A stretch of DNA of 64,000 bases from Candidatus Lumbricidiphila eiseniae (lineage in GTDB: Bacteria > Actinomycetota > Actinomycetes > Actinomycetales > Microbacteriaceae): assembly GCA_002529645.1 (NCBI GenBank), contig NAEP01000042.1, forward strand, positions 1 through 64,000. Direction: 5' to 3'. Both the position numbers and the translations under genes were made by a program. Each line of letters starts with the position of its first letter. The first letter of the stretch is position 1. The notes under the pieces are model-generated. The model saw nothing but the letters and a program-made list of their open reading frames with translations, searched no databases and had not been told where the DNA came from. Positions 1-7,586 of this stretch are shown here, one piece after another.

Positions 1-120
1 AGCGGCGTACGAAACCACGAAAACCTGTACCACACGAACGGGCTAACAAACCGGGATCGCCGCAACCGTGCAGACACCGTACTGAACACCGGACAAGCGT
101 ACTACACAAGCGAATCCTAA
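1..120 (+). CDS. 3' end of an unidentified phage gene (partial)
   Basis: Frame 1 is open from the window edge to a TAA at 118-120, giving the last 39 residues of a polar protein that ends NTGQAYYTSES. The start lies outside the window. The stop overlaps an ATG (TAATG) that opens a 23-residue frame ending at 191, so a short coupled gene is possible. I do not recognise either product; position inside the prophage suggests a phage origin. The call rests only on an open frame and composition. Confidence 0.35.
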   Translation, partial: SGVRNHENLYHTNGLTNRDRRNRADTVLNTGQAYYTSES

Positions 121-291
121 TGCTCGTAGACGGTGAGGACGAGCAGACCGATCAGTTGCACATCCAGGCCGCGAGCGCCGAGGTCAAGTAGTCAGCTGCG
201 TATATGTTCATGAGGTCGATTGTCAATCGGTTGTGATCTCCGTCTTTGGCTACGAGGACCCTGCGGGGCAGATGGGGTTGTCCCGCGAGCG

Positions 292-379
292 CGGCGTCAC
301 CCCGAGGTAGGGGTGTGACCTCACCACAAGGCCGCTCGTGCTCGCACCTGACGGCGGCACCCCGAGGTAGGGGTGTGAC
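292..379. repeat. 28-bp direct repeat pair with 32-bp spacer (locus A)
   Basis: Two 28-bp copies at 292-319 and 352-379 differ at one base (T/G) and are separated by 32 unrelated bases, a period of 60. Each copy holds the perfect inverted repeat CACCCC / GGGGTG. It lies in the otherwise featureless stretch between the left partial gene and the NYN pseudogene. The architecture matches the twelve other loci listed here; the repeat sequence does not. Confidence 0.85.
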
Positions 380-543
380 TCCGGGATGGGGCAGTGGCCT
401 GTTAGTAGGTGTCAACCCCAGCAGACAACAGGAGACTTGCGCAACTGGGCATAGCCCTCTACAGTGGTGGTATTGCTCCCCGCCCTCCCTCACAGGACTG
501 GCGGGGCTTTACTTTCGGGGTGGCCCACGTGTTGAGCGCGCAG

Positions 544-989
544 ATGTTTGTCGATTACCAGAACCTCCACCTCAGTGCGCATGGAACCTTCACCCCCTAC
601 GGCACACCTGTGCACGAAGCGTTGATCCATCCAGGAAGATTTGCAGATCAGGTCATAGCCGGATGGAAAGATGATCCTGTTTCCATCAAGCAAATCCACG
701 TCTTTCGAGGCCTCCCCAATTCCCGACGAGAGCCAGACGCTAACTCGCGGGTGAACCGGCAGCACAATCAGTGGAAACGTGATCCGCGCGTGATTATCCA
801 GACCGGATCATAGTTGCCACAAGAGATACCGATATCGAACCGGCAGTAGACATGGCGGAGACTGTTTATCCGGGTTCGGTCACGATTGCGACGTGGGAAG
901 GTGCAAGCACCATCAGAACGACAGCTCCAATTCTCCGACTGGACGAACGGGCCTACAAACTCAGCAGAGACACGAGCAACTACTCTTGA
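544..989 (+). pseudogene. NYN/PIN-like ribonuclease gene with internal deletion
   Basis: The first part encodes the N-terminus of an NYN-domain (PIN-fold) protein, with the acidic motif MFVDYQNLH followed by PYGTPVHEALIHPGRFADQ and HVFRGLPNSR. The frame stops at 813. A second frame beginning near 800 continues with IIVATRDTDIEPAVDMAE, the typical C-terminal half with its conserved acidic residues, and ends at 989. The middle segment usually found between these (about 50-60 residues) is missing, so a deletion with a frame change has joined the halves. The track starts this frame at a GTG at 409; the conserved part suggests ATG 544. A functional nuclease is unlikely. Confidence 0.75.
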
Positions 990-1062
990 CACGCGGCGCA
1001 AAACAAGGGGGACCCTGTCATTTTGCACCGTAAAACATACCGGGATGGGCACACGGAAAGTT

Positions 1063-1410
1063 TTAGTGCTTTGGGGTGTGGTGGAGGGTTTTGGTGTTCC
1101 ATGGCATCGGGATACTTTGTAGGGCGTTGGCTGTGCCGGTAGGTTTCCATAGTCCGAAGTGGGTTCCGGTGGCGATGAGGAAGCTCGTGAGCGCGGTGGT
1201 GAGTGCTGTTGCGAGGTTGTAGGGGGTGTTTGTGGTGAGTGCGGTGGTGAGTTCGGTCAGTAGTGCGGTCGTGGTGGTGAGTGCGGCTAGGAGGGTGGCT
1301 TTGATTCCGGGGTGTGTGAGGTGTGTGGTTATGAGTCCGATGATGAGTGGGGCGATTGTTGAGGCCAGCAGTGTGAGGGTGGTGGTTGGGGGCAGGTCGA
1401 AGTAGAGCAT
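1063..1410 (-). CDS. Putative phage holin-like membrane protein
   Basis: A 115-residue protein dominated by Leu, Thr and Ala, with at least three hydrophobic segments (for example TLLASTIAPLIIGLITTHL) and a polar C-terminal tail ending HHTPKH. No family motif is visible. It lies 18 bases downstream of a second small membrane protein and downstream of tail remnants, the usual place for actinophage holins, so a lysis role is inferred from topology and context only. Confidence 0.55.
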   Translation of the reverse strand: MLYFDLPPTTTLTLLASTIAPLIIGLITTHLTHPGIKATLLAALTTTTALLTELTTALTTNTPYNLATALTTALTSFLIATGTHFGLWKPTGTANALQSIPMPWNTKTLHHTPKH

Positions 1411-1428
1411 GGTGTTGTTTTTCTGGGG

Positions 1429-1731
1429 TTAGAGTTTGGTGAGCCAGTTGATGAGGGAGGCGAGTGCGGCACCTGCGCCGATCGCAGTTGTGGTGGCGGT
1501 CCATAGTGTGCGAGTTGTGATGATGTGCCGGCGGTCGATGATCTCGTCAACGCGGCGTGTGAATTCGTCGGGGGTTATGGGTGTTGGGCGTGCTTCGATG
1601 GTTCGTAGCCGGTCTTCGTGGTCGTCGTGTCGGGTACCTTGTTCGTCGAGACGGCGGATGACTGCTTCGAGCATTGTTTCGATTCTCACGAGTCGGTCGC
1701 GGATATCGCGGCTGTCTCCGGGGTCGTTCAT
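1429..1731 (-). CDS. Small phage protein with coiled coil and one TM segment (holin-like)
   Basis: About 100 residues: a charged, probably coiled-coil N-terminal half (RDRLVRIETMLEAVIRRLDE) and a single hydrophobic segment near the C-terminus (TATTTAIGAGAALASLINWL). This plan is common in small actinophage proteins encoded beside holins. I prefer ATG at 1731 over the track's GTG at 1737 because TTGGAG lies upstream of the ATG and the stop of the preceding 22-codon gene overlaps it as ATGA. Confidence 0.6.
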   Translation of the reverse strand: MNDPGDSRDIRDRLVRIETMLEAVIRRLDEQGTRHDDHEDRLRTIEARPTPITPDEFTRRVDEIIDRRHIITTRTLWTATTTAIGAGAALASLINWLTKL

Positions 1732-1796
1732 GGCCACTCCAATCCGGCGGTGTGGGGTGCGGTGTAGTCGCGGGTGGGTTGTTCGGGAGTTGTCAT
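1728..1796 (-). CDS. 22-residue small phage protein
   Basis: Too short for the ORF track. ATG at 1796 with AAGGA upstream; the product starts MTTPEQPTRDY and ends HTAGLEWP. The stop overlaps the ATG of the next gene (ATGA), which suggests translational coupling inside the tail/holin operon. Function unknown. Confidence 0.4.
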   Translation of the reverse strand: MTTPEQPTRDYTAPHTAGLEWP

Positions 1797-1818
1797 GACA
1801 GAGAGCGTCCTTGGAGGG

Positions 1819-2212
1819 TTAGCCGTAGTGGTATCCGTAGACCCAGATCATGCCGGTGATTCTGGCGGTACCGGTGGTTGCGGTGATCTTGAAGCCGTCG
1901 AAAGCGGTGTGTGGGCGGTGCAGAAAAGACTTCATGACCGTTGCGGTGTACTGGGTAGTGGGGTGAGGGTGGAAAAAGAAAGAAACTTGCCGATAGTGGG
2001 CAGAGTCGTTGCCGGTCATGCCAACGTTAGCTCTACCCAGTGGTTTTTCCACTCCATGCTTGCAGCGGGATCGAGGTAGTGGCAGCAAGCTGGGAGGCAT
2101 ACGCGCTCGTGTGTCTTCCCGTGAAGGCCTCTATGTCATAGCTGGTGGCCAAGCCCACTTCGTTGACACCCAGTACCAGATAGATATCGGTCTCCTCTGC
2201 TTTTAGAATCAC
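1819..2212 (-). pseudogene. Tail-associated small protein, apparently split by a frameshift
   Basis: A GTG-started frame (2212 to 2033, 59 residues, missed by the track) reads EETDIYLVLGVNEVGLA and stops; an overlapping frame ends at 1819 with TGTARITGMIWVYGYHYG. Both look like genuine protein, and together they have the size of a small tail or receptor-binding protein. I infer one gene with a frameshift near 2040. It could instead be two overlapping short genes. Confidence 0.4.
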
Positions 2213-2279
2213 TCTTAAAACATCAAATGAGACGGGGAGAAGGCTGCCGAATTCGCGCGGAAGAAAGGTCTTTATTTAG

Positions 2280-2618
2280 TTATAAAGGTGCACCCAGAGG
2301 ATAGCTAAATGTTTTAAGCAAAGGGATAGTAAATGCATTAAATAGCTGCGCAAATTTCTGGTTCTTGCCGATTATTTTTAGCAGAAATAAAACCACGATG
2401 AAAGATTGTAAATCCTGCTTATCTAAACGGTCGACCCGTGTAAGAGGGACACGGTGATCAGCGGTGAAAGACTTCCGGTGTGTAGAAGGAAGCGTCGTAC
2501 CTATCGGATACCCACAACGCACACACGGCAGATTATGATCACGCGTACGACGCTTGAGCGCAGCTTGCTTACGACGGTAGGCGCGATGGCCTTTACCGTT
2601 TCTTATATTCTTTGTCAC
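2280..2618 (-). pseudogene. HNH endonuclease, C-terminal half replaced
   Basis: The first 65 residues look like a small phage HNH nuclease: basic N-terminus, CVRCGYPI zinc-knuckle-like pair, and FTADHRVPL carrying the DH of the HNH motif. After LDKQDLQ the expected Asn and His (usually in a CNRxK-type segment) never appear. Instead the frame runs into hydrophobic, AT-rich sequence (SFIVVLFLLKIIGKN) that is unlike the rest of the prophage. The 3' half therefore seems to be lost and overwritten by foreign low-GC DNA of roughly 2285-2420. Probably inactive. Confidence 0.65.
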
Positions 2619-2691
2619 GATACACGGTGTAAGTGCTGGCGGTTACCCCGCGGTGAGTGAGGCACGAACACGTAAGTATCCGGAAGGGGTT

Positions 2692-2740
2692 CTGAGCGGC
2701 ACCGTGCTCCCAACACGTGTGGGGGCACGGTGCCGCTCAA
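2692..2740 (-). terminator. Strong hairpin downstream of the lipoprotein gene
   Basis: GAGCGGCACCGTGC at 2694-2707 pairs perfectly with GCACGGTGCCGCTC at 2725-2738 around a 17-base loop. It lies 13 bases beyond the stop of the 2753-3823 gene and before the HNH remnant. The long GC stem suggests intrinsic termination of the leftward cassette; there is no long T-run. Confidence 0.6.
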
Positions 2741-2752
2741 GAACACCTGTGG

Positions 2753-3823
2753 TCAAGGGGTGGATGGGCGAGACGGATAGTCTTTCAGAGTATCCGTCTC
2801 GATGTCACCTGATGTTACTCGATAGTAGTTCCATCCCAGGTGGTTGACGTGAAAAGTAGCTTTGACTAGAGTCCGGCCTCCGACCCGTTCCTTATTCGTA
2901 GCAGGTATCTCACAACTACGTCCGTCGGTTCCATATTCGAACCCCACCAGGTCTGGGTCGACCGAGTTGGGATACGACGGGTCGTATGAAAAGTTTACCT
3001 CAGAGCATCTTATCAACGAGGTATCGAATGTTGCACCCTGATCAATTACCTCTTTGAGTAGTTCTACCGCTTGCGGTCTCGCTACATCAAAGCTAACCGG
3101 TTTACCGGCCGTGACAGCCTCAACAAACTTCGCTACAACTTGTGACGCATTATAGTAAGTTGGGGTTCCTGGGAGAATGATGTATCCATCCCACCGTAGA
3201 GCCAGCTCAGCAGACTTCGTACCACAGCACAGCACGTTGCTAGGGTCGAGATGCTCACCAGTGTCGAGAGCTGTCCATCTGACAATAAAACTGCCGTCAT
3301 CCGACACTGAAACGCTATGTATGGAGGACCTCGCGATACTGGCCGCTATCGAATTCACATCAAACGAACCAAGGAGCTTGAAGTCTTTATCCCAGAATAC
3401 AACCTGATCTAACCCAAGCTCTACTATCCTGTTGGTTTTTACTTCCACGTTATGACAGTTTACTGTCGCCGCGATCACAGGACTTCCTGTGTAGGAACTA
3501 ACCGCCACCGTCTTAGGTGCCGCACCTGCTTCCAAGTCTCGGGCTATCGTTGCTCCAAGATGAACCCCTCCCTGGATAACGGACAGACCGGGCAGAGTCC
3601 CGTTGACGAGTGTTCCCGCTGGAAGCCCGCAAAGACTGGGCACCGGAGCCGTCAACAACCCCGTCAGATTTACCGGTGCTTCCGGCGGTGTGGGTGAAGC
3701 TTTCGAAGCAGCAGTCTGCCCAGCGGTGGTGGCTGAAGCCGTACATCCCACAAGCAACAACACAACCCATAACGCATTAGCAGCAACACCCGCGAGAGCG
3801 AAGCGATTAGTCGCCCGCCTCAC
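2753..3823 (-). CDS. Prophage lipoprotein, copy 1
   Basis: A 356-residue predicted lipoprotein: hydrophobic N-terminus and lipobox LLVGC near residue 27, then a Ser/Thr/Pro linker (residues about 30-50) and a globular domain beginning NLTGLLTAPVPSLCGLPAGTL. The GTG start overlaps the stop of the upstream 45-aa gene (GTGA). It is the downstream member of the cassette M23 peptidase - 45 aa - lipoprotein, which occurs twice in tandem; the second copy is 4892-5920. I do not recognise the domain. A surface lipoprotein carried by a prophage could serve in superinfection exclusion or protection from the adjacent peptidase, but this is inference. Confidence 0.8.
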   Translation of the reverse strand: MRRATNRFALAGVAANALWVVLLLVGCTASATTAGQTAASKASPTPPEAPVNLTGLLTAPVPSLCGLPAGTLVNGTLPGLSVIQGGVHLGATIARDLEAGAAPKTVAVSSYTGSPVIAATVNCHNVEVKTNRIVELGLDQVVFWDKDFKLLGSFDVNSIAASIARSSIHSVSVSDDGSFIVRWTALDTGEHLDPSNVLCCGTKSAELALRWDGYIILPGTPTYYNASQVVAKFVEAVTAGKPVSFDVARPQAVELLKEVIDQGATFDTSLIRCSEVNFSYDPSYPNSVDPDLVGFEYGTDGRSCEIPATNKERVGGRTLVKATFHVNHLGWNYYRVTSGDIETDTLKDYPSRPSTP

Positions 3824-3957
3824 GAGGTTGCCTCGACCTGAGCAGACCTCTCCACCTCTAGTTGACGAGCCAGATTAATTGAATCAATCAATTTCTGGTC
3901 GTCAATAACACCGTACAACGGATGCTGGTTTATTATCTCTTTCAAGTTCTCGTCCAT
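3820..3957 (-). CDS. 45-residue linker protein of the lysis-like cassette, copy 1
   Basis: Missed by the track. ATG at 3957, product begins MDENLKEIINQHPLYGVIDD and ends AQVEATS; mostly charged and probably helical. The stop overlaps the GTG of the lipoprotein gene. A nearly identical copy lies at 5917-6054, and the paired conservation of frame, length and overlap supports a real gene. Function unknown. Confidence 0.65.
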   Translation of the reverse strand: MDENLKEIINQHPLYGVIDDQKLIDSINLARQLEVERSAQVEATS

Positions 3958-4010
3958 TTTATTCAATCCTTGTGCTTGTCAGTACTTAACGGGTAATAGA
4001 TACCATAAAC

Positions 4011-4670
4011 TCAGGCTGTTGGCTTTGCGCTAACACCACCGAGGGCAAGTGAAACCCACAAGTCCCACTCACGTTCATTGCCAACAATGTGCTTCGACAT
4101 CACGCTCGAAGAAGCCGAGAGCTCCTCGCTCGTGCCAATATGTCTATAGTATCCAGCACCAATCAGTGCGATACCTCGGTAAGTGTTAACGATACGGATC
4201 ATGTCGTCTCCTTCTAGTGGGGGTGGGGCTTCAGGCTGGTTTCCTGCTTCTGCAATACACTCATTAATGTAGGGCAGTGGATCGAAGGTATCGCCACGAC
4301 AATAGCTGGTTAGAGTCAGTCCTAGAGTTGTATGCAGATGACTCCCGAAAGACTGCCGACCCGTATTCCCAACTATACCGAGTACATCACCCTTGCTAAA
4401 CCAATGCCCGTGCTGGAGAGGTGACGCTTCGCGTAAGTGGCAGAAACTTGCAAAATACGGTGGCAGACCAGGTCGATTCCATCGAACAACTAGGACGAAC
4501 CCGAGGTCTGCGTTCTTCACGTTCAGGACAGCCACTCCGTCTCGGTAGGCAGGAATCTCAATACCATTTCCCCACGGGAAATCAAGACCACGATGCGGAT
4601 TGTCCCGACCCTCTCTAGCGTGAAACCGGTCGCCCACTTTGGCGTAGAACTGTGCTGGGCTCATAACCAT
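4011..4670 (-). CDS. M23-type peptidase / putative endolysin, copy 1
   Basis: A 219-residue protein. Residues about 20-135 fit the LytM/M23 metallopeptidase fold: NPHRGLDFPWG with the first zinc ligands (H and D), VLVVRWN core strands, FCHLRE, and SHLHTTLG with the HxH motif. The C-terminal part (MIRIVNTYRGIALIGAGYYR onward) recurs in the paralogue and may bind the wall. No signal peptide is seen, as is usual for a holin-dependent endolysin. It would cut peptide cross-links of peptidoglycan. First gene of its cassette, with a good promoter upstream. Copy 2 is 6100-6792. Confidence 0.75.
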   Translation of the reverse strand: MVMSPAQFYAKVGDRFHAREGRDNPHRGLDFPWGNGIEIPAYRDGVAVLNVKNADLGFVLVVRWNRPGLPPYFASFCHLREASPLQHGHWFSKGDVLGIVGNTGRQSFGSHLHTTLGLTLTSYCRGDTFDPLPYINECIAEAGNQPEAPPPLEGDDMIRIVNTYRGIALIGAGYYRHIGTSEELSASSSVMSKHIVGNEREWDLWVSLALGGVSAKPTA

Positions 4671-4768
4671 GTTGGCCTCAATCTTCCTGCATCCTGTAGC
4701 GGACTGCGAGCTTGTTCATGCTGCACTCTTCGACTGGGAACACCCCAGCACAAAGGCAGCAGTGGTCG

Positions 4769-4798
4769 ATAGTAGCTTCAGTGTGTCTTGTGTGTCAA
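4769..4798 (-). promoter_or_regulatory. Promoter for the first lysis-like cassette copy
   Basis: On the minus strand TTGACA (4793-4798) and TACTAT (4769-4774) are separated by 18 bases, a near-consensus housekeeping promoter about 100 bases before the M23 gene. The matching site in the duplicated segment (about 6891-6921) reads TTAGCA and TGCTAC and so looks degraded. Confidence 0.55.
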
Positions 4799-4891
4799 GA
4801 CTGTGAAATATGTTGGCTGGTTGGTTCTCGGCGCGGTGGCCGGGATTACTGTAACTCACTTATGGGGTGGGGGTCTATTTGGTCAACACGG

Positions 4892-5920
4892 TCAAACGCC
4901 ATCCAGGGGTGCGCGGCCTGCTTCTGTTATCCGGTAGTGGTTCCATCCCAGGTAGTTGACGAAAAATATGGCACCGTATAAGGATGATGTGGGGATTTCT
5001 AGGGGGTCTTGTCCGGGCAGTAGAGCCGGCGCCGCGGAGGGTATAACACAATAACGTCCGTGTGTTCCAGGCGCGAACCCCACATTCGGTGGAGGGAGTC
5101 GGTTCCCGTCGGAATCTTCGATGTAAGCCCACATGATCTTGCACCTTAGTGATGGTATGTCTAGTGTTGCACCGCCGGCACGCAGGTTTTTGAGTGCTGC
5201 TACCGCATCCGGTTCCGCTATATCAGCACCAACTGGCCTGTCCGCGTAGACTGCCTCAACCATTTTTACGATAACTTGTGAGCCATCGTAAATGGTCGGA
5301 CTTCCTGCAACAATGGAGCGCCCATCCCACTGCAGATTCACCTCAGCAGACTTCATGCCACAGCATCGCTCTTCGTCACTGTTAACAGCTCTCCACCTAA
5401 CGTCAAAACCACCGTCTACCGCCGCGGATATGCTATGGATGGAGGACCCCGTGCTACTGGTCGCTATCGCATTCACTTCAAACGAACCAAGGACCTTGAA
5501 GCTTTTGTCCCAGAGTACAACCTGATCCACCCCATCAGAACTGTCCGTAGCACAGTTCACTGCCGCCGCGATCACAGGCTTACCCGCGTAGGAACCAACT
5601 GCCGCCATAACGGACGTTGCACCCGTTCCCACATCTCGGACGATCGTCCCACCGAGAGAAACCCGCCCCTGACCAACAGACACCCCGGGCAACGCTCCGC
5701 CCGCGAGTGTTCCCGCTGGAAGCCCGCAAAGACTGGGCACCGGAGCCGTCAACAACCCTGTAAGGCTTACCGGTGCTTCCGACGGTGTGGGCGAAGCTTT
5801 CGAAGTAGTAGTCTGCCCAGCGGTGGTCGTTGAAGCCGTACATCCCACAAGCAACAACACAACCCACAACGCATTAGCAGCAACACCCGCGAGAGCGAAG
5901 CGATTAGTCGCCCGCCTCAC
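4892..5920 (-). CDS. Prophage lipoprotein, copy 2
   Basis: A 342-residue paralogue of the 2753-3823 gene. The first 55 residues, including the lipobox LLVGC, are almost the same; the globular part is clearly diverged (for example GVSVGQGRVSLGGTIVRDVG). GTG start overlapping the stop of the 45-aa gene, as in copy 1. The strongly conserved signal region with a drifting domain suggests either relaxed constraint or diversification after tandem duplication. Function unknown; see copy 1. Confidence 0.8.
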   Translation of the reverse strand: MRRATNRFALAGVAANALWVVLLLVGCTASTTTAGQTTTSKASPTPSEAPVSLTGLLTAPVPSLCGLPAGTLAGGALPGVSVGQGRVSLGGTIVRDVGTGATSVMAAVGSYAGKPVIAAAVNCATDSSDGVDQVVLWDKSFKVLGSFEVNAIATSSTGSSIHSISAAVDGGFDVRWRAVNSDEERCCGMKSAEVNLQWDGRSIVAGSPTIYDGSQVIVKMVEAVYADRPVGADIAEPDAVAALKNLRAGGATLDIPSLRCKIMWAYIEDSDGNRLPPPNVGFAPGTHGRYCVIPSAAPALLPGQDPLEIPTSSLYGAIFFVNYLGWNHYRITEAGRAPLDGV

Positions 5921-6054
5921 GAAGTTGCCTCGACCTGAGCAGACCTCTCCACCTCTAGTTGACGAGCCAGATTAATCGAATCAATCAATTTCTGGTCGCC
6001 AACAACACCGTACAACGGATGCTGGTTGATTACTTCTTTCAAATCCTCGTCCAT
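5917..6054 (-). CDS. 45-residue linker protein of the lysis-like cassette, copy 2
   Basis: Begins MDEDLKEVINQHPLYGVVGD; five of 45 residues differ from copy 1 (3820-3957), most of them conservative. The same GTGA-type overlap with the downstream lipoprotein gene is kept. Retention of the frame through divergence supports coding. Confidence 0.65.
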   Translation of the reverse strand: MDEDLKEVINQHPLYGVVGDQKLIDSINLARQLEVERSAQVEATS

Positions 6055-6099
6055 TTTACTCAATCCTTTGCTTGTCAATGTTTAACAGATAATAGAAAC

Positions 6100-6792
6100 T
6101 CAGACTGTTGACTTCGCGCTAACGCCGCCAAGGGCGAGCGAAGCCCACAGGTCCCACTCGCGTTCATTCCCCTCAATGTGTTTCGACATCACACTCGAAG
6201 AAACCGAGAGTTCCTCGTTCGTGCAAATCGGTCTATAGTACCCAGCACCAATCAGTGCAATACCTCGGTGGGTGTTTACAATACGGATCATGTCGTCTCC
6301 CTCTAGTGGGAGCGGGGGAGGTGGAGGTGGGGCTTCAGGCTGGTTACCTATGGTTGCAAGACATCTCCTAATGTAGGGCACCGGGTCCTGGGACCCAACG
6401 CCCGCATAGCTATTAAGTCCTGGCCCGAGTGTTGTGTGCAAGTGGGCCCCGGTCACCCTACCCGTTGCACCTACCACTCCCAGAACGTCACCCACTCCGA
6501 ACCAGTGACCATGTTGATAGGGAGGGGGCTCTCGTAAATGGCAGAACCCCGCGTAATAAGTGCCCGGCAGATTATCTATCGGATCCCACCGAACGACCAG
6601 CACATTCCCGAGTTCACCGCACCTCGGCAGATTTGCAAAAACTACACCTCCGCGATAGGCAGGAATCTCGATCCCTTCCCCCCAGCTAAAATCCGTACCT
6701 TTATGCGGGCGACTCCGTCGGAAGCTTCCTTGCCCCATAGAACCAAATTCCTCATCGACCCTGGCATAAAACTGTGCTGGGCTCATAACCAT
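6100..6792 (-). CDS. M23-type peptidase / putative endolysin, copy 2
   Basis: A 230-residue paralogue of 4011-4670 with RPHKGTDFSWG, FCHLREP and GAHLHTTLG carrying the zinc ligands, and a longer proline linker (PEAPPPPPPLPLEG) before the shared C-terminal segment. The N-terminal catalytic domain has diverged more than the C-terminal segment. First gene of the second cassette copy. All expected zinc-binding residues are present, so it may be active. Confidence 0.75.
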   Translation of the reverse strand: MVMSPAQFYARVDEEFGSMGQGSFRRSRPHKGTDFSWGEGIEIPAYRGGVVFANLPRCGELGNVLVVRWDPIDNLPGTYYAGFCHLREPPPYQHGHWFGVGDVLGVVGATGRVTGAHLHTTLGPGLNSYAGVGSQDPVPYIRRCLATIGNQPEAPPPPPPLPLEGDDMIRIVNTHRGIALIGAGYYRPICTNEELSVSSSVMSKHIEGNEREWDLWASLALGGVSAKSTV

Positions 6793-7096
6793 GTTGGCGT
6801 CAACCTTCCTGCATCCTACGGTGGACTGCGAGCTTGTTTGTGGTACGACCTTCAGGCTAGGAGGACCCTAGCACAGAGGCAGCAGTGATTGGTAGCAACT
6901 TCAGTGTGTCTTGTGTGCTAAGACCGTGAAGAGTGTTGTGAGTTAGTTCTCGGCCATGGGTCTGTGCTTCAGTCACAGGGCTCTTGTGGGGCACACGCAC
7001 ACTGAGAAAGTGCGGGTTTGCCGTCCTGGTGAGACACAAAAGTTCCCCAACCATGTGTGGGTACTTGTGCTGCTCAGGGGCGTCTTGGCAAGTGTG
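6793..7096. other. Intergenic region duplicated from 4680-4842
   Basis: About 300 bases without a convincing gene. The first 165 bases are a diverged copy of the region upstream of M23 copy 1 (shared blocks TTCCTGCATCCT, GACTGCGAGCTTGTT, TTCAGTGTGTCTTGTGTG). This marks the outer border of the roughly 2.1-kb tandem duplication. The rest shows nothing I can assign. Confidence 0.6.
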
Positions 7097-7330
7097 TTAG
7101 CGTGCTTTGTTTGCCCAGCGTGTTCGTGCGGATGTGTTCTGCATAGCGTGGCGTAGCTGGGTGAAGACTTCGTCTTCTCTGACCCATCTCTTCCCGGCAA
7201 TTTTCAGGGAACAGATTTTTCCTGATGTGACCCAAGAGAGGATGGTGGTGCGTGCCTTGCGGGTTTCGGTGGCAGCAGTGGCGATAGATATCCACCATCT
7301 GCCCTCGGCATCTTGGAATCGGGTTGCCAT
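7097..7330 (-). CDS. MerR/excisionase-type helix-turn-helix protein
   Basis: A 77-residue protein. The segment TRKARTTILSWVTSGKICSL followed by KRWVREDEVFTQL is the pattern of the helix-turn-helix 17/excisionase-like fold (helix, turn, wing with a basic residue, closing helix). Its ATG overlaps the stop of the upstream gene (TGATG), so it is the last gene of the leftward early operon. Likely a small DNA-binding regulator; excisionase function is possible but unproven. Confidence 0.6.
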   Translation of the reverse strand: MATRFQDAEGRWWISIATAATETRKARTTILSWVTSGKICSLKIAGKRWVREDEVFTQLRHAMQNTSARTRWANKAR

Positions 7331-7500
7331 CAGAGGGGGAAGATCGCACTACAATCGCGCCCGGTCTGCGGCGCGTCACTGTGTGCGGCTTTCCGCGCGA
7401 GCGCGCAGCCGCCACCGTGTGCATCTTGGCGGTGTGTACCCTGCATGATGGCCTGCTCTGCTGTGGTGAGCCCGTAAGGCCCAACAGGTGGAAGGATCAT
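7330..7500 (-). CDS. Small phage protein of unknown function
   Basis: From ATG 7500 the product begins MILPPVGPYGLTTAEQAIMQ and ends RDCSAIFPL, about 56 residues with several His. The LPPxGPYGLTxAEQ opening is reminiscent of small conserved actinophage proteins. It overlaps the next start as TGATG. The track's TTG at 7512 is an alternative start. Function unknown. Confidence 0.5.
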   Translation of the reverse strand: MILPPVGPYGLTTAEQAIMQGTHRQDAHGGGCALARKAAHSDAPQTGRDCSAIFPL

Positions 7501-7586
7501 TAAACGGTGCAACTATCGCTCAAGAGCATCGTAACACAAGAGTGTCAATCGTGTGTGTTGTTTATCTGGTGTGTCTGCATGGTCGA

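Noticed and set aside
246-674. A 142-residue plus-strand ORF over locus A
   Set aside because: It is Arg/Gly-rich, runs through both repeat copies and conflicts with the NYN frame.
980-1504. A His/Thr-rich minus-strand ORF
   Set aside because: Out-of-frame shadow of the two holin-like genes; composition reflects their codon bias.
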